In this document: one piece after another, positions 43,473 to 50,410 of the stretch | How the letters are laid out: each line of letters opens with the position of its first letter | Position numbering within the stretch: the stretch's first letter is position 1 | Assembly: GCA_946411525.1 (NCBI GenBank) | Contig: CAMKEI010000002.1 | Span: 45,517-109,516 of the forward strand | Reading direction: 5' to 3' | DNA: 64,000 bases | Source: an uncultured Clostridia bacterium | Lineage (GTDB): Bacteria > Bacillota > Clostridia > Christensenellales > Aristaeellaceae | Position numbers and translations under genes: made by a program | Notes under the pieces: model-generated | Told to the model about the DNA's origin: nothing | The model's input: only the letters and a program-made list of their open reading frames with translations | The model's database searches: none

Positions 43473-43916
43473 ATGAGCAATCCGTTTGTTTATTACCGCC
43501 TTGATTCCGCGAAGGAGCTGCGGCACGAAGAGACCCGCGCTGTCCGTGACCTGGACTGGCACAGGGATCTGGCTGCCATTCAGAGGTTCTATGCCCGGTT
43601 TACCGATACGCCGGTCAATCCTCCCGACGAAACCGATCTAACGGTCGGCGCTCCGCTGGCTGTAATGGACGGAAACGGGATTGTCAGTTTCGCGATCCCG
43701 TTTTCCTTTCACGAAGGCGAAACGGAAATAGGCGCTGTTGCGACCGTTCCGGAGCAGCGGAACAAAGGCTACTGTAAGGCGCTGATCTCAGAAATGGCCC
43801 TGAGGATACTCGGCGGCGGAAAGGCTGCCGTCCTGACGACAGAGCGCACGAACCTCCCCATGCGAGCCGCAGCCAGAGCGATCGGCATGAGAGAAATCAA
43901 TTCATCTGAGCCATAA
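43473..43916 (+). CDS. GNAT family N-acetyltransferase
   Basis: 147 residues from the ATG at 43473; AAAGGAGG is about 13 bases upstream, slightly far. The C-terminal half has AVATVPEQRNKGYCKALISEMALRIL (CoA loop Q-R-N-K-G-Y) and MRAAARAIGMRE. The N-terminal lobe is short. Substrate unknown. Followed after 25 bases by a methyltransferase. Confidence 0.85.
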   Translation: MSNPFVYYRLDSAKELRHEETRAVRDLDWHRDLAAIQRFYARFTDTPVNPPDETDLTVGAPLAVMDGNGIVSFAIPFSFHEGETEIGAVATVPEQRNKGYCKALISEMALRILGGGKAAVLTTERTNLPMRAAARAIGMREINSSEP

Positions 43917-43941
43917 ACCCGGATTTGCGGAGGAGACAGGT

Positions 43942-44736
43942 ATGAACGGAGAGGAAAGGATCGGGCATGTCAAAGCATGGTGGAACAGGACGTCCGATTC
44001 CGACTGGTACAGGTCGCTGAGAACGGAGGAACAGATCAGCCGCCTGAAAGAGGACCCTGCGTCGGCCTTTCATCCGGCGGTTTATGAACTGATCCGTAAA
44101 TACTGTCCGGATCTGAACAATCTCCGGATCCTGCTGCCCTCCAGCGGCGATAATCATGCGGCTTTCGCGCTGGCCGTCCTTGGCGCGCGGGTCACTTCCG
44201 CGGATATCAGCGAACGGCAGCTTGAGCATGCGGCGGACATCGCGAAGCGGCTGAATCTGGAGATTGAATTCATCTGCGACGATACGATGAAACTCTCCCG
44301 TATGCCCGATGACGCTTTCGATATGGTATATACGTCCAACGGAACGCTCTCCTGGATTGATGACCTGGACAGCATGAACCGGAATATCCGCCGCGTGCTG
44401 AAGCCAGGCGGCTGCGCGGTTCTGTATGACATGCACCCGTTCAACAGGCCGTTTTCGGGAGAGGCTTTCAAAACGCCCGGGATCGTCAAGTCATATCAGG
44501 ACGTTTTCCCGGATCTGCACTGGCGGATTCAGGATATCGTCAATTCCCAGATCCGGTCGGGACTGACCGTCTGTGAAATGGCCGAACTGCCCGCGCACGA
44601 CGTCTCCTTCTGGTTTGCTTACGACGAGCTGCGGAAAAAGAGCCCCGCAGAACTTGAAGGGATCAATGACTGGAAAAAGAACCCCCTTGCCGCGCTTCCC
44701 GCATGGCTGGCAGTGGTTTCAAAAAAGACGGGTTAA
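43942..44736 (+). CDS. Class I SAM-dependent methyltransferase
   Basis: 264 residues. Motif I is ILLPSSGDNHAAFALA (a modified glycine loop), followed by VTSADISERQLEHA, a VYTSNGTLSWIDD motif IV and LKPGGCAVLYDMHPF. Small-molecule or tRNA-type methyltransferase similar to YcgJ/UbiE relatives. The modified loop still has Gly-Asp-Asn. GGAGGAG precedes the ATG. The IS remnant begins right after it. Confidence 0.88.
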   Translation: MNGEERIGHVKAWWNRTSDSDWYRSLRTEEQISRLKEDPASAFHPAVYELIRKYCPDLNNLRILLPSSGDNHAAFALAVLGARVTSADISERQLEHAADIAKRLNLEIEFICDDTMKLSRMPDDAFDMVYTSNGTLSWIDDLDSMNRNIRRVLKPGGCAVLYDMHPFNRPFSGEAFKTPGIVKSYQDVFPDLHWRIQDIVNSQIRSGLTVCEMAELPAHDVSFWFAYDELRKKSPAELEGINDWKKNPLAALPAWLAVVSKKTG

Positions 44737-44753
44737 AGAAGACGGCAGATGCT

Positions 44754-45003
44754 GTGAACTGCACCCCATTTGTTAGACAAGTATGATACACTACTGACAA
44801 ATGGGGTGATTTTATATGCCAAAGGGAAAGACAAGAAAGCAATACACACCGGAATTCAAAAGACAAGCGGTAGAGACAATGAGAGAATGGTCTGCTTTAT
44901 CGCTGGGTTCGCAAATATAAGCTCGAGGGTATAATGGTCTGGTAAACATGAAAAAAGGCCGACGACCAAAGGAGCCCCAAATGAAGAAAATCAATTACAA
45001 CAA
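44754..45003 (+). mobile_element. Remnant of IS3-type insertion sequence (broken transposase orfA)
   Basis: The left edge shows TGAACTGCACCCCATTTGT, an IS-end-like sequence, with an inverted copy 30 bases on (44762-44776 against 44794-44808, 14 of 15 match). An ATG at 44816 opens a transposase N-terminus (PKGKTRKQYTPEFKRQAVE). The frame then breaks; pieces LLYRWVRKYKLEG and NGLVNMKKGRRPK lie in other frames. They match the helix-turn-helix of IS3/IS150 OrfA. OrfB and the right end are missing, so the element is dead. Confidence 0.82.
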
Positions 45004-45024
45004 CCCTGGGAAAGCAAAGGAGGA

Positions 45025-45345
45025 TCATTCCTGTATTATGTCCAGCAATCTGACTCGCAGGGGACGCTTTGTCAGGAATTCGGCATTCCTGTCCATCGTC
45101 GTTCGCGGATGCTGATAAATGTCCCTGCCGATTTCCACAGGTTCGTCTATGACATACAGATAACCTTTTTCCCGGCCGTTATGATGAATGACGCCGTCAT
45201 CGTCGTACCACAGGGAGGAAGGCTGATGGGAGAATGCTTCGGCCAGTTCCTTCCACTGGGTAATCGTGCTGTTGGGAAGAAGCTCCGTGAATATCAGATT
45301 TGAGCCATGATACCATATGCCATCCGGTTTGATTTTGATGTTCAT
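45025..45345 (-). CDS. Small hypothetical protein, possible ADP-ribosyltransferase-like fold
   Basis: 106 residues. It starts MNIKIKPDGIWYHGSNLIFTEL, and a TITQWKELAEAFSHQPS segment follows. YHGS ahead of an STITQ motif recalls the first strand and the S-T-S-like motif of ART-fold proteins, but the similarity is short and no catalytic Glu is certain. Its start overlaps the Nudix stop by 4 bases (ATGA), so it is translated together with that gene. Function otherwise unknown. Confidence 0.7.
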   Translation of the reverse strand: MNIKIKPDGIWYHGSNLIFTELLPNSTITQWKELAEAFSHQPSSLWYDDDGVIHHNGREKGYLYVIDEPVEIGRDIYQHPRTTMDRNAEFLTKRPLRVRLLDIIQE

Positions 45346-45779
45346 TTTTCCGTCCTCTTCATCCGTTTCTGAACTTCCTCCATCAGGTATGGCTGAATGT
45401 CAGGATACGTCCATGCGGCCGGCATTTCGTCCTGTATGACGATTCGTTCGATTTCGCCGTGCAGCTCTTTTTCAAAGGCATTCACATCCGCATGGAACAG
45501 CATGCCGATAGTTTCCTGCCCGCCGTAGTTCCAGGGCGCGGTGACAGAGTACACGCAGACCGGCTCAATTGTAAAATCAACGGCCCCTGTTTCCTCATAC
45601 AGTTCACGCTTCGCTGCGGCCAGGATATCCTCTCCCGGCTTCCGGTGTCCCCCGGGCACTTCCAGTGTGCTGCGTTCCTTATGCCTGCAGAACACCCAGT
45701 GCCCGTTGGTCTTTGCCACGATTACGGCAAACCGGAGCTTCCGGTCATCAACCTGATCATAAAACCGTACCTGAGTCAT
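45342..45779 (-). CDS. Nudix hydrolase
   Basis: 145 residues from the ATG at 45779. A longer frame to 45842 lacks a ribosome site. The Nudix box reads GGHRKPGEDILAAAKRELYEETGA, a close match (G5xE7xREUxEExG). ERSTLEVPGGH precedes it as the substrate strand. The pairing with a small possible ART-fold protein is notable. Minus-strand promoter is likely just upstream. Confidence 0.9.
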   Translation of the reverse strand: MTQVRFYDQVDDRKLRFAVIVAKTNGHWVFCRHKERSTLEVPGGHRKPGEDILAAAKRELYEETGAVDFTIEPVCVYSVTAPWNYGGQETIGMLFHADVNAFEKELHGEIERIVIQDEMPAAWTYPDIQPYLMEEVQKRMKRTEK

Positions 45780-45843
45780 CGCTGCACCTCTTGCTCTGTT
45801 ATTGTCCATTGGCCGGATAATGAAGCTGCGTACATTATACACG

Positions 45844-45896
45844 AACTCCCTTATACCTGAAATACCGCACCGGTGAAATACAGGCGCAAGGGAGTT
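45844..45896. other. Compound inverted repeat
   Basis: AACTCCCTT (45844-45852) pairs with AAGGGAGTT (45888-45896), and inside it CCTG (45856-45859) pairs with CAGG (45881-45884). It lies upstream of the Nudix gene between divergent units. It may be an operator or the terminator of a short transcript (GTTTTCTG follows). Confidence 0.5.
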
Positions 45897-45930
45897 TTCT
45901 GATAATATTCCGCGCTGAAAACGGACGGAC

Positions 45931-45970
45931 GCCCGCGAGGCTTGTTTTTCGGGCTCTGCGGGCTTTTTTT
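45931..45970 (+). terminator. Terminator, second copy of repeated unit
   Basis: GCCCGC (45931-45936) pairs with GCGGGC (45958-45963), extended by a few pairs with a bulge, followed by seven T. The right half repeats the terminator at 43357-43374. Confidence 0.7.
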
Positions 45971-45983
45971 GTTCTTTGGAATA

Positions 45984-45992
45984 TGATATGAT
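45984..45992 (+). promoter_or_regulatory. Extended -10 promoter, second copy of repeated unit
   Basis: TGATATGAT behind the terminator T-run, in the same arrangement as at 43388. It would serve the GNAT gene starting at 46048. Confidence 0.55.
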
Positions 45993-46047
45993 CTGTGGGT
46001 GGTCATCAGGCGGTAACTTTACAGAGGTTTTTCACGGAGGACAGGAC

Positions 46048-46485
46048 ATGCTGCATCTGAAACCGGTCACAAAAGAGAACCTTGACGCAGTCCTTGTGCT
46101 TCAGGTGAATGAGCGTCAGCAGCGCTTTGTTTCCTCCGTTGCAGAATCCCTGTCGCAGGCATATGTTTACACGGAAACCGCGTTTCCGTTTGCGGTATAT
46201 GACGATCAGACCGTCGTCGGCTTTATCATGATGGGTTACTACGAAGAGAAGGAATACTATACCCTGTGGAAGCTGCTGATCGACCGGCGGTACCAGGGCC
46301 GCGGGTACGGCAGAGCGGCGCTGGAGCAGGGGATTGCCTTCCTGAAGGAACGGTTTCAGGCAAGGGAAGTCTATACGGGCGTGATCCCCGACAATGAGGC
46401 GGCGAAAAGCCTGTACCGGTCCATCGGCTTTGAGGAGACCGGGCTGTTTGAAAACGGGATGGAAGAAATGCGGCTGAAATGCTGA
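46048..46485 (+). CDS. GNAT acetyltransferase, spermidine/BltD-like
   Basis: 145 residues from the ATG at 46048 (GGAGG upstream). SLSQAYVYTETAFPFAVYDDQTVVGFIMMGYY is characteristic of the polyamine acetyltransferase group (BltD, PaiA, SpeG); the CoA loop is DRRYQGRGYGRAALEQGI, and SLYRSIGFEETG closes the fold. It shares the same pattern with the GNAT domains at 51826 and 53384. Polyamine substrate is inferred only. Confidence 0.9.
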   Translation: MLHLKPVTKENLDAVLVLQVNERQQRFVSSVAESLSQAYVYTETAFPFAVYDDQTVVGFIMMGYYEEKEYYTLWKLLIDRRYQGRGYGRAALEQGIAFLKERFQAREVYTGVIPDNEAAKSLYRSIGFEETGLFENGMEEMRLKC

Positions 46486-46501
46486 GTTTACGGAGGAAAC
46501 C

Positions 46502-47011
46502 ATGGATAAAGGGCGGATCATCTATCTGAACGGAGTCACCAGTTCCGGCAAGACATCCATCGTGGAAGCGCTGCAGGCGCGCCGGGACGTCTTTTTCTAT
46601 GTCGTGGCCAACGATCTGTTTCAGGAGATGGTCGGGGAAGAATACCTGAAGGAAGATTACTGGAAATATCTCGGCGAGGTCATCATCCTGATGTATCACA
46701 CCGCGAAGCTGTTTTCCGACATGGGGAAAAATGTGATCATCGACAGCATTCTTGTGGAACGGGACGGGGTTTCGCCCCATTATGAGCGGATGCGGGAGAT
46801 CCTGCGGGACAATCCCCTGGATATCGTGGAGGTTTTCTGCCCGCTGAATATCTGCAGACAGCGCAACCTTGACCGCGGCGACAGGTATGAAACGCAGTCG
46901 GATAAACAGGCGGAACTGATGGCAAAAAATATCCGTTACAGCCTGCGCGTGGACACCAGCAGGCTTTCTCCGGAAGAGTGTGCCGGGGAGATTCTCAAAA
47001 ACCTGTTCTGA
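46502..47011 (+). CDS. Chloramphenicol phosphotransferase-like kinase
   Basis: 169 residues. P-loop GVTSSGKTS (11-19), the VANDLF region after strand 2 (catalytic Asp of CPT), VIIDSILVERDG, VFCPLNICRQRNLDRGDR (lid) and a C-terminal VDTSRLSPEECA. It fits the CPT family, which phosphorylates chloramphenicol or related amino-diols. Resistance is possible; another small-molecule substrate is equally possible. GGAGG precedes the ATG; 16 bases after the GNAT gene, probably one operon. Confidence 0.9.
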   Translation: MDKGRIIYLNGVTSSGKTSIVEALQARRDVFFYVVANDLFQEMVGEEYLKEDYWKYLGEVIILMYHTAKLFSDMGKNVIIDSILVERDGVSPHYERMREILRDNPLDIVEVFCPLNICRQRNLDRGDRYETQSDKQAELMAKNIRYSLRVDTSRLSPEECAGEILKNLF

Positions 47012-47067
47012 TATCATATTTTTCAGGCTCGTTGATGAACGACAGATCAGAATTGCGCGGGGTGCTT

Positions 47068-47748
47068 ATGAACAGACCGATTACCACTTTATTCATGCTG
47101 ATGTCAGTGGATGGCAAAATCAGCACCGGTTCCTCGGAAGAAATGGATGTGGATCGTGACTTTCCCGGAATTGCCGGCGTGAAGGAAGGGCTGCATCAGT
47201 ATTATGAGATTGAGCAGACCACTGACCTTTGGTCGTTCAATACAGGGCGTGTTCAGGCCAAGATGGGCGTCAACGAAAAGGAGATGCCTCCCAAATCACC
47301 GGTATCCTTTGTTCTGCTGGACAATCATCATCTGACGGAGCATGGGGTCAGATACTTCTGCGCGCTGTCAAAGCAGGCGGTTGTGATCACATCGAACAGA
47401 TCCCATCCTGCTTTTGACGTGGATGAAGACAATCTGTATATCATCTGTCAGGAGCAGCCTTCCCTCGGCGAGGCCCTTGAGCGCCTGAAAAATGAATGCG
47501 GATGTGACCGCCTGACAGTCCAGTCCGGCGGTACCGTAAACAGCCTGTTCCTGCGGGAAAAGCTGCTGGATTATGTGGATATTGTCGTGGCGCCCGTACT
47601 GATCGGCGGCAGGGATACGCCTACGCTGATTGACGGCAGTTCCCTGAACACCCCTGCGGAGCTCAATAAGCTGGGCGTTCTGAAACTCATGGAGTGCTGC
47701 GTGCTTCAGGACTCATATATCAGACTGCGCTACAAAGTCATCAGCTGA
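47068..47748 (+). CDS. RibD-C/dihydrofolate-reductase-fold reductase
   Basis: 226 residues from the ATG at 47068. An ATG at 47035 is less well placed. TLFMLMSVDGKISTGSS, DRLTVQSGGTVNSLFLREKLLDYVDIVVAPVLIGG and a final LQDSYIRLRYKV match the RibD C-terminal (DHFR-like) reductase fold. Stand-alone members reduce riboflavin precursors or unrelated carbonyls with NADPH. No other riboflavin gene lies near, so a biosynthetic role is unlikely. Substrate unknown. Confidence 0.87.
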   Translation: MNRPITTLFMLMSVDGKISTGSSEEMDVDRDFPGIAGVKEGLHQYYEIEQTTDLWSFNTGRVQAKMGVNEKEMPPKSPVSFVLLDNHHLTEHGVRYFCALSKQAVVITSNRSHPAFDVDEDNLYIICQEQPSLGEALERLKNECGCDRLTVQSGGTVNSLFLREKLLDYVDIVVAPVLIGGRDTPTLIDGSSLNTPAELNKLGVLKLMECCVLQDSYIRLRYKVIS

Positions 47749-47811
47749 CGGATACCGGTCTGCCGGAGTCACAATGACCGGCGAAACCGGCGGCAAACGG
47801 GAGGAGAGTTT

Positions 47812-48951
47812 ATGAACAGGAAGGGAATCCTGGATCAGCTGAAAGCGTTTCCTTATGACCGGAATGAATACTGGGTGATTACAGGCAGCGCCATGGTACT
47901 GTACGGAATCAGGGAGCAGGCGGGAGATATTGATCTTGGCTGCAGCGCTGAGATGGCGGATCTTCTTGAATCAGAGGGATATCTTTTCGGGCGGACAAAA
48001 GACGGAAACAGATGGTTCAGGGTCGGTGAATCCATTGAGGTCTTTGAATCATGGCTGTACGGTTCCGTGATCAGCATCGACGGCTTCCGGGTCATTTCGG
48101 TGAACGGACTGATCGAAATGAAAGAGAAGATTGGCAGGGAAAAGGATTTCCGGGATATCGGATTAATCAGATCTTTCCTCAACGGGAAAAAGGATCCGGG
48201 TTCCGGCGGTCTGTCAGATGACGGGGTGAATAAAATGGTGTGTTTTCTGATAAGCAGTCCGGTCATTCCCGGAACGGAACTGCTGAATCCGGCGAACTCC
48301 TTTATTGATGAGCTGCGCCGCTGTTTTCGCAGGGACAGCCGGACATTGTTTGTCTGTTCGGACCCTGATCTTTATGACAAAACAGATTTCTTTGCGAACG
48401 CAACAAAAGAGATTTTTGAAAACGCCGGTTTTTCGTTCGGCTCATTCTGCATACTGGACAGCCGCAATGAACACAAAGCGCCGGAACTGGTCAGAAGCTC
48501 CGACCTGATGATTCTGGCCGGAGGTCATGTGCCGACCCAGAACCGTTTTTTCGGCAGGATCGGCCTGCGGGCATTGCTGAAGGATTATACCGGCGTTCTG
48601 ATCGGGATCAGCGCCGGAAGCATGAACAGCGCGGAGATCGTGTATGCCCAGCCGGAAAGAGAAGGCGAAGCGGTTGATCCTGCATATCAAAGGTTCCTGC
48701 CCGGTCTGGGCCTGACGAAGACAATGCTTCTGCCGCATTACCAGGAAAACAGGGATGATATCCTTGACGGGCAGCGTGTGTATGAAGATATTGCTTTCTC
48801 AGACAGTTACGGCCGGGTGTTCTATGCCATCCCTGACGGAAGCTACCTCTTCATTCAGAACGGAAGGGAAGAACTGAGGGGTGAAGCATACCGGATCAGC
48901 GAAGGGGAAATGCTGCAGATATCTGGGATGAACGACGTGATTACACTGTGA
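47812..48951 (+). CDS. Nucleotidyltransferase-like domain fused to S51 peptidase-like domain
   Basis: 379 residues. The first 125 residues resemble small nucleotidyltransferases: GSAMVLYGIREQAGDIDL, with D39 and D41 where the metal-binding Asp pair lies. The second domain (about 142-379) is a type-1 glutamine-amidotransferase-like S51 peptidase: the nucleophile is S267 in IGISAGSMN, AGGHVPTQNRFF precedes it and LLPHY (H309) provides the histidine. PepE-type S51 enzymes cut Asp-Xaa dipeptides. One continuous frame; role of the fusion unknown. GGGAGGAG precedes the ATG. Confidence 0.85.
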   Translation: MNRKGILDQLKAFPYDRNEYWVITGSAMVLYGIREQAGDIDLGCSAEMADLLESEGYLFGRTKDGNRWFRVGESIEVFESWLYGSVISIDGFRVISVNGLIEMKEKIGREKDFRDIGLIRSFLNGKKDPGSGGLSDDGVNKMVCFLISSPVIPGTELLNPANSFIDELRRCFRRDSRTLFVCSDPDLYDKTDFFANATKEIFENAGFSFGSFCILDSRNEHKAPELVRSSDLMILAGGHVPTQNRFFGRIGLRALLKDYTGVLIGISAGSMNSAEIVYAQPEREGEAVDPAYQRFLPGLGLTKTMLLPHYQENRDDILDGQRVYEDIAFSDSYGRVFYAIPDGSYLFIQNGREELRGEAYRISEGEMLQISGMNDVITL

Positions 48952-49095
48952 CAAACCCGGCAGTTAACCGGAGAAGGTCGTTTCCTCATGCCGCCGTGCT
49001 TATTCTGCATGACCTGCGGATGATGGCCGGGCAGTCGTCACGCCGCGACTTTGGATGAACCGGAGCATCAATCCGGATGGATGGAGAAACGAACA

Positions 49096-50109
49096 ATGGG
49101 CGGAAAAAAGCTGAATCTGGCAGTTGACATGAACGGCTGTCCGAATCGCTGTCTTCATTGCTGGCTGGGTCATATGCCCAACAGAAAGATGGAAGAAGGA
49201 TCGGACCGCTTTATCGTCGGTTTCTTTTCGCCGTATTTCGATCAGATCGCCTATTACAGCTGGCTGCGGGAACCGGATTACTGCGACGATTATGAAGAAC
49301 GCTGGAAAAGGGATCTGGAGATCTCCAGAAACGCTGTCCCGGAACGCTTCGAGCTGGCCAGTTTCTATCGCATTGTCAGAGACGAAAACTATATCCCTTT
49401 TCTGCGGTCTGTCGGCGTGAAGAAAGTCCAGCTGACCTTTTTCGGCCTTGAATCCACACAGGACAGATATGTCGGCCGAAAAGGCGCCTATCAGGAAGTG
49501 GTGCGTGCCACGGAACTTCTCATCAGCGGAGGCATCGTCCCCCGCTGGCAGTGCTTCATCAATGAAGAGAACCGGGAGGAAATCGTTCAGCTGTTCAGGA
49601 TGGCAAAGGAAATCAGAAGGGAACGCTGTCCCGGTCTGGAGTTCTTTGTCCATGAGGGCAGCTGCGACGGGGAAAACCGGAAACTGTATCCGATCCGTAT
49701 TGAGAAGCACCATATACCCGATGAGCTGAAAGAGGTATTCCTCAACTATGACAGGATTCTGTCAGAAGCGGAATGCTGCCGTATGCTGACGGATGATTCC
49801 TCTTCTCCGGTGTTTCGAATCGGGAATGAGATCACGTTAAACGTCTCCAACGGTTTTGACGTTTACTACAATTTTACCCATATGACCGAACCCTGGAAGA
49901 TCGGCAATCTGAAGACGGATGAACCGGATAAACTGGTCCGGGACATCCTGTCCGGAAATACGCCGGCACTGAACGCGACGAACCGGTGCGCGTGGTCTGA
50001 ACTGACGCATGAATACGGCGATCCTTCGTCAGACAGGGTGTTCAGCCTGGACGATTACAAAATGTATTTGTTCAACGAATACCTGATTCGCCGGATGCCG
50101 GGACAGTGA
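49096..50109 (+). CDS. Radical SAM protein, orphan
   Basis: 337 residues from the ATG at 49096 (GGAG 9 bases upstream; an ATG at 49081 is possible). The CxxxCxxC cluster is C15-C19-C22 (GCPNRCLHCW), close to the N-terminus as expected. VQLTFFGLESTQDRYVGRKG resembles the SAM-binding strand region, and ISGGIVPRWQCF resembles the later barrel strands. No peptide precursor, carrier or partner enzyme lies beside it. Acidic, soluble. The reaction is unknown. Confidence 0.87.
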   Translation: MGGKKLNLAVDMNGCPNRCLHCWLGHMPNRKMEEGSDRFIVGFFSPYFDQIAYYSWLREPDYCDDYEERWKRDLEISRNAVPERFELASFYRIVRDENYIPFLRSVGVKKVQLTFFGLESTQDRYVGRKGAYQEVVRATELLISGGIVPRWQCFINEENREEIVQLFRMAKEIRRERCPGLEFFVHEGSCDGENRKLYPIRIEKHHIPDELKEVFLNYDRILSEAECCRMLTDDSSSPVFRIGNEITLNVSNGFDVYYNFTHMTEPWKIGNLKTDEPDKLVRDILSGNTPALNATNRCAWSELTHEYGDPSSDRVFSLDDYKMYLFNEYLIRRMPGQ

Positions 50110-50410
50110 TGCCGAAAGAAGGCTTGTTATTTTGTACATCTTCATATATACTGATACCAGAATATGGGAAAGGACCATAAACCAATGAACAGCATGATGG
50201 TGATCCGCTGAGAAACTGAATACAGGTACATAGCTGTCAGAGGAGTGCAATCCTCTTGTTCAGTGTACCTTTTTGAGTAACTTCTGATCGTGGGAACCGC
50301 AGGATGCAGCCACCGAAAGGAGCTGCTTCGCTGCGGTATTTTTATATCCCTGTCCGCCGGCACAGTAAAACAATGAAAACGACATATTGAGAAATGGAGG
50401 CAAAACCTTT
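50110..50410 (+). other. Gene-free stretch with two hairpins
   Basis: No coding region was supported here. One hairpin-like element lies near 50236-50275 (AGAGGA ... TCCTCT, with TTTTT after 30 bases). A second is ACCGCAG ... CTGCGGT followed by ATTTTTAT (about 50297-50345), a terminator shape. The pair may mark a small RNA or the trace of a lost gene. The serine hydrolase site GGAGG lies at the right end. Confidence 0.4.
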
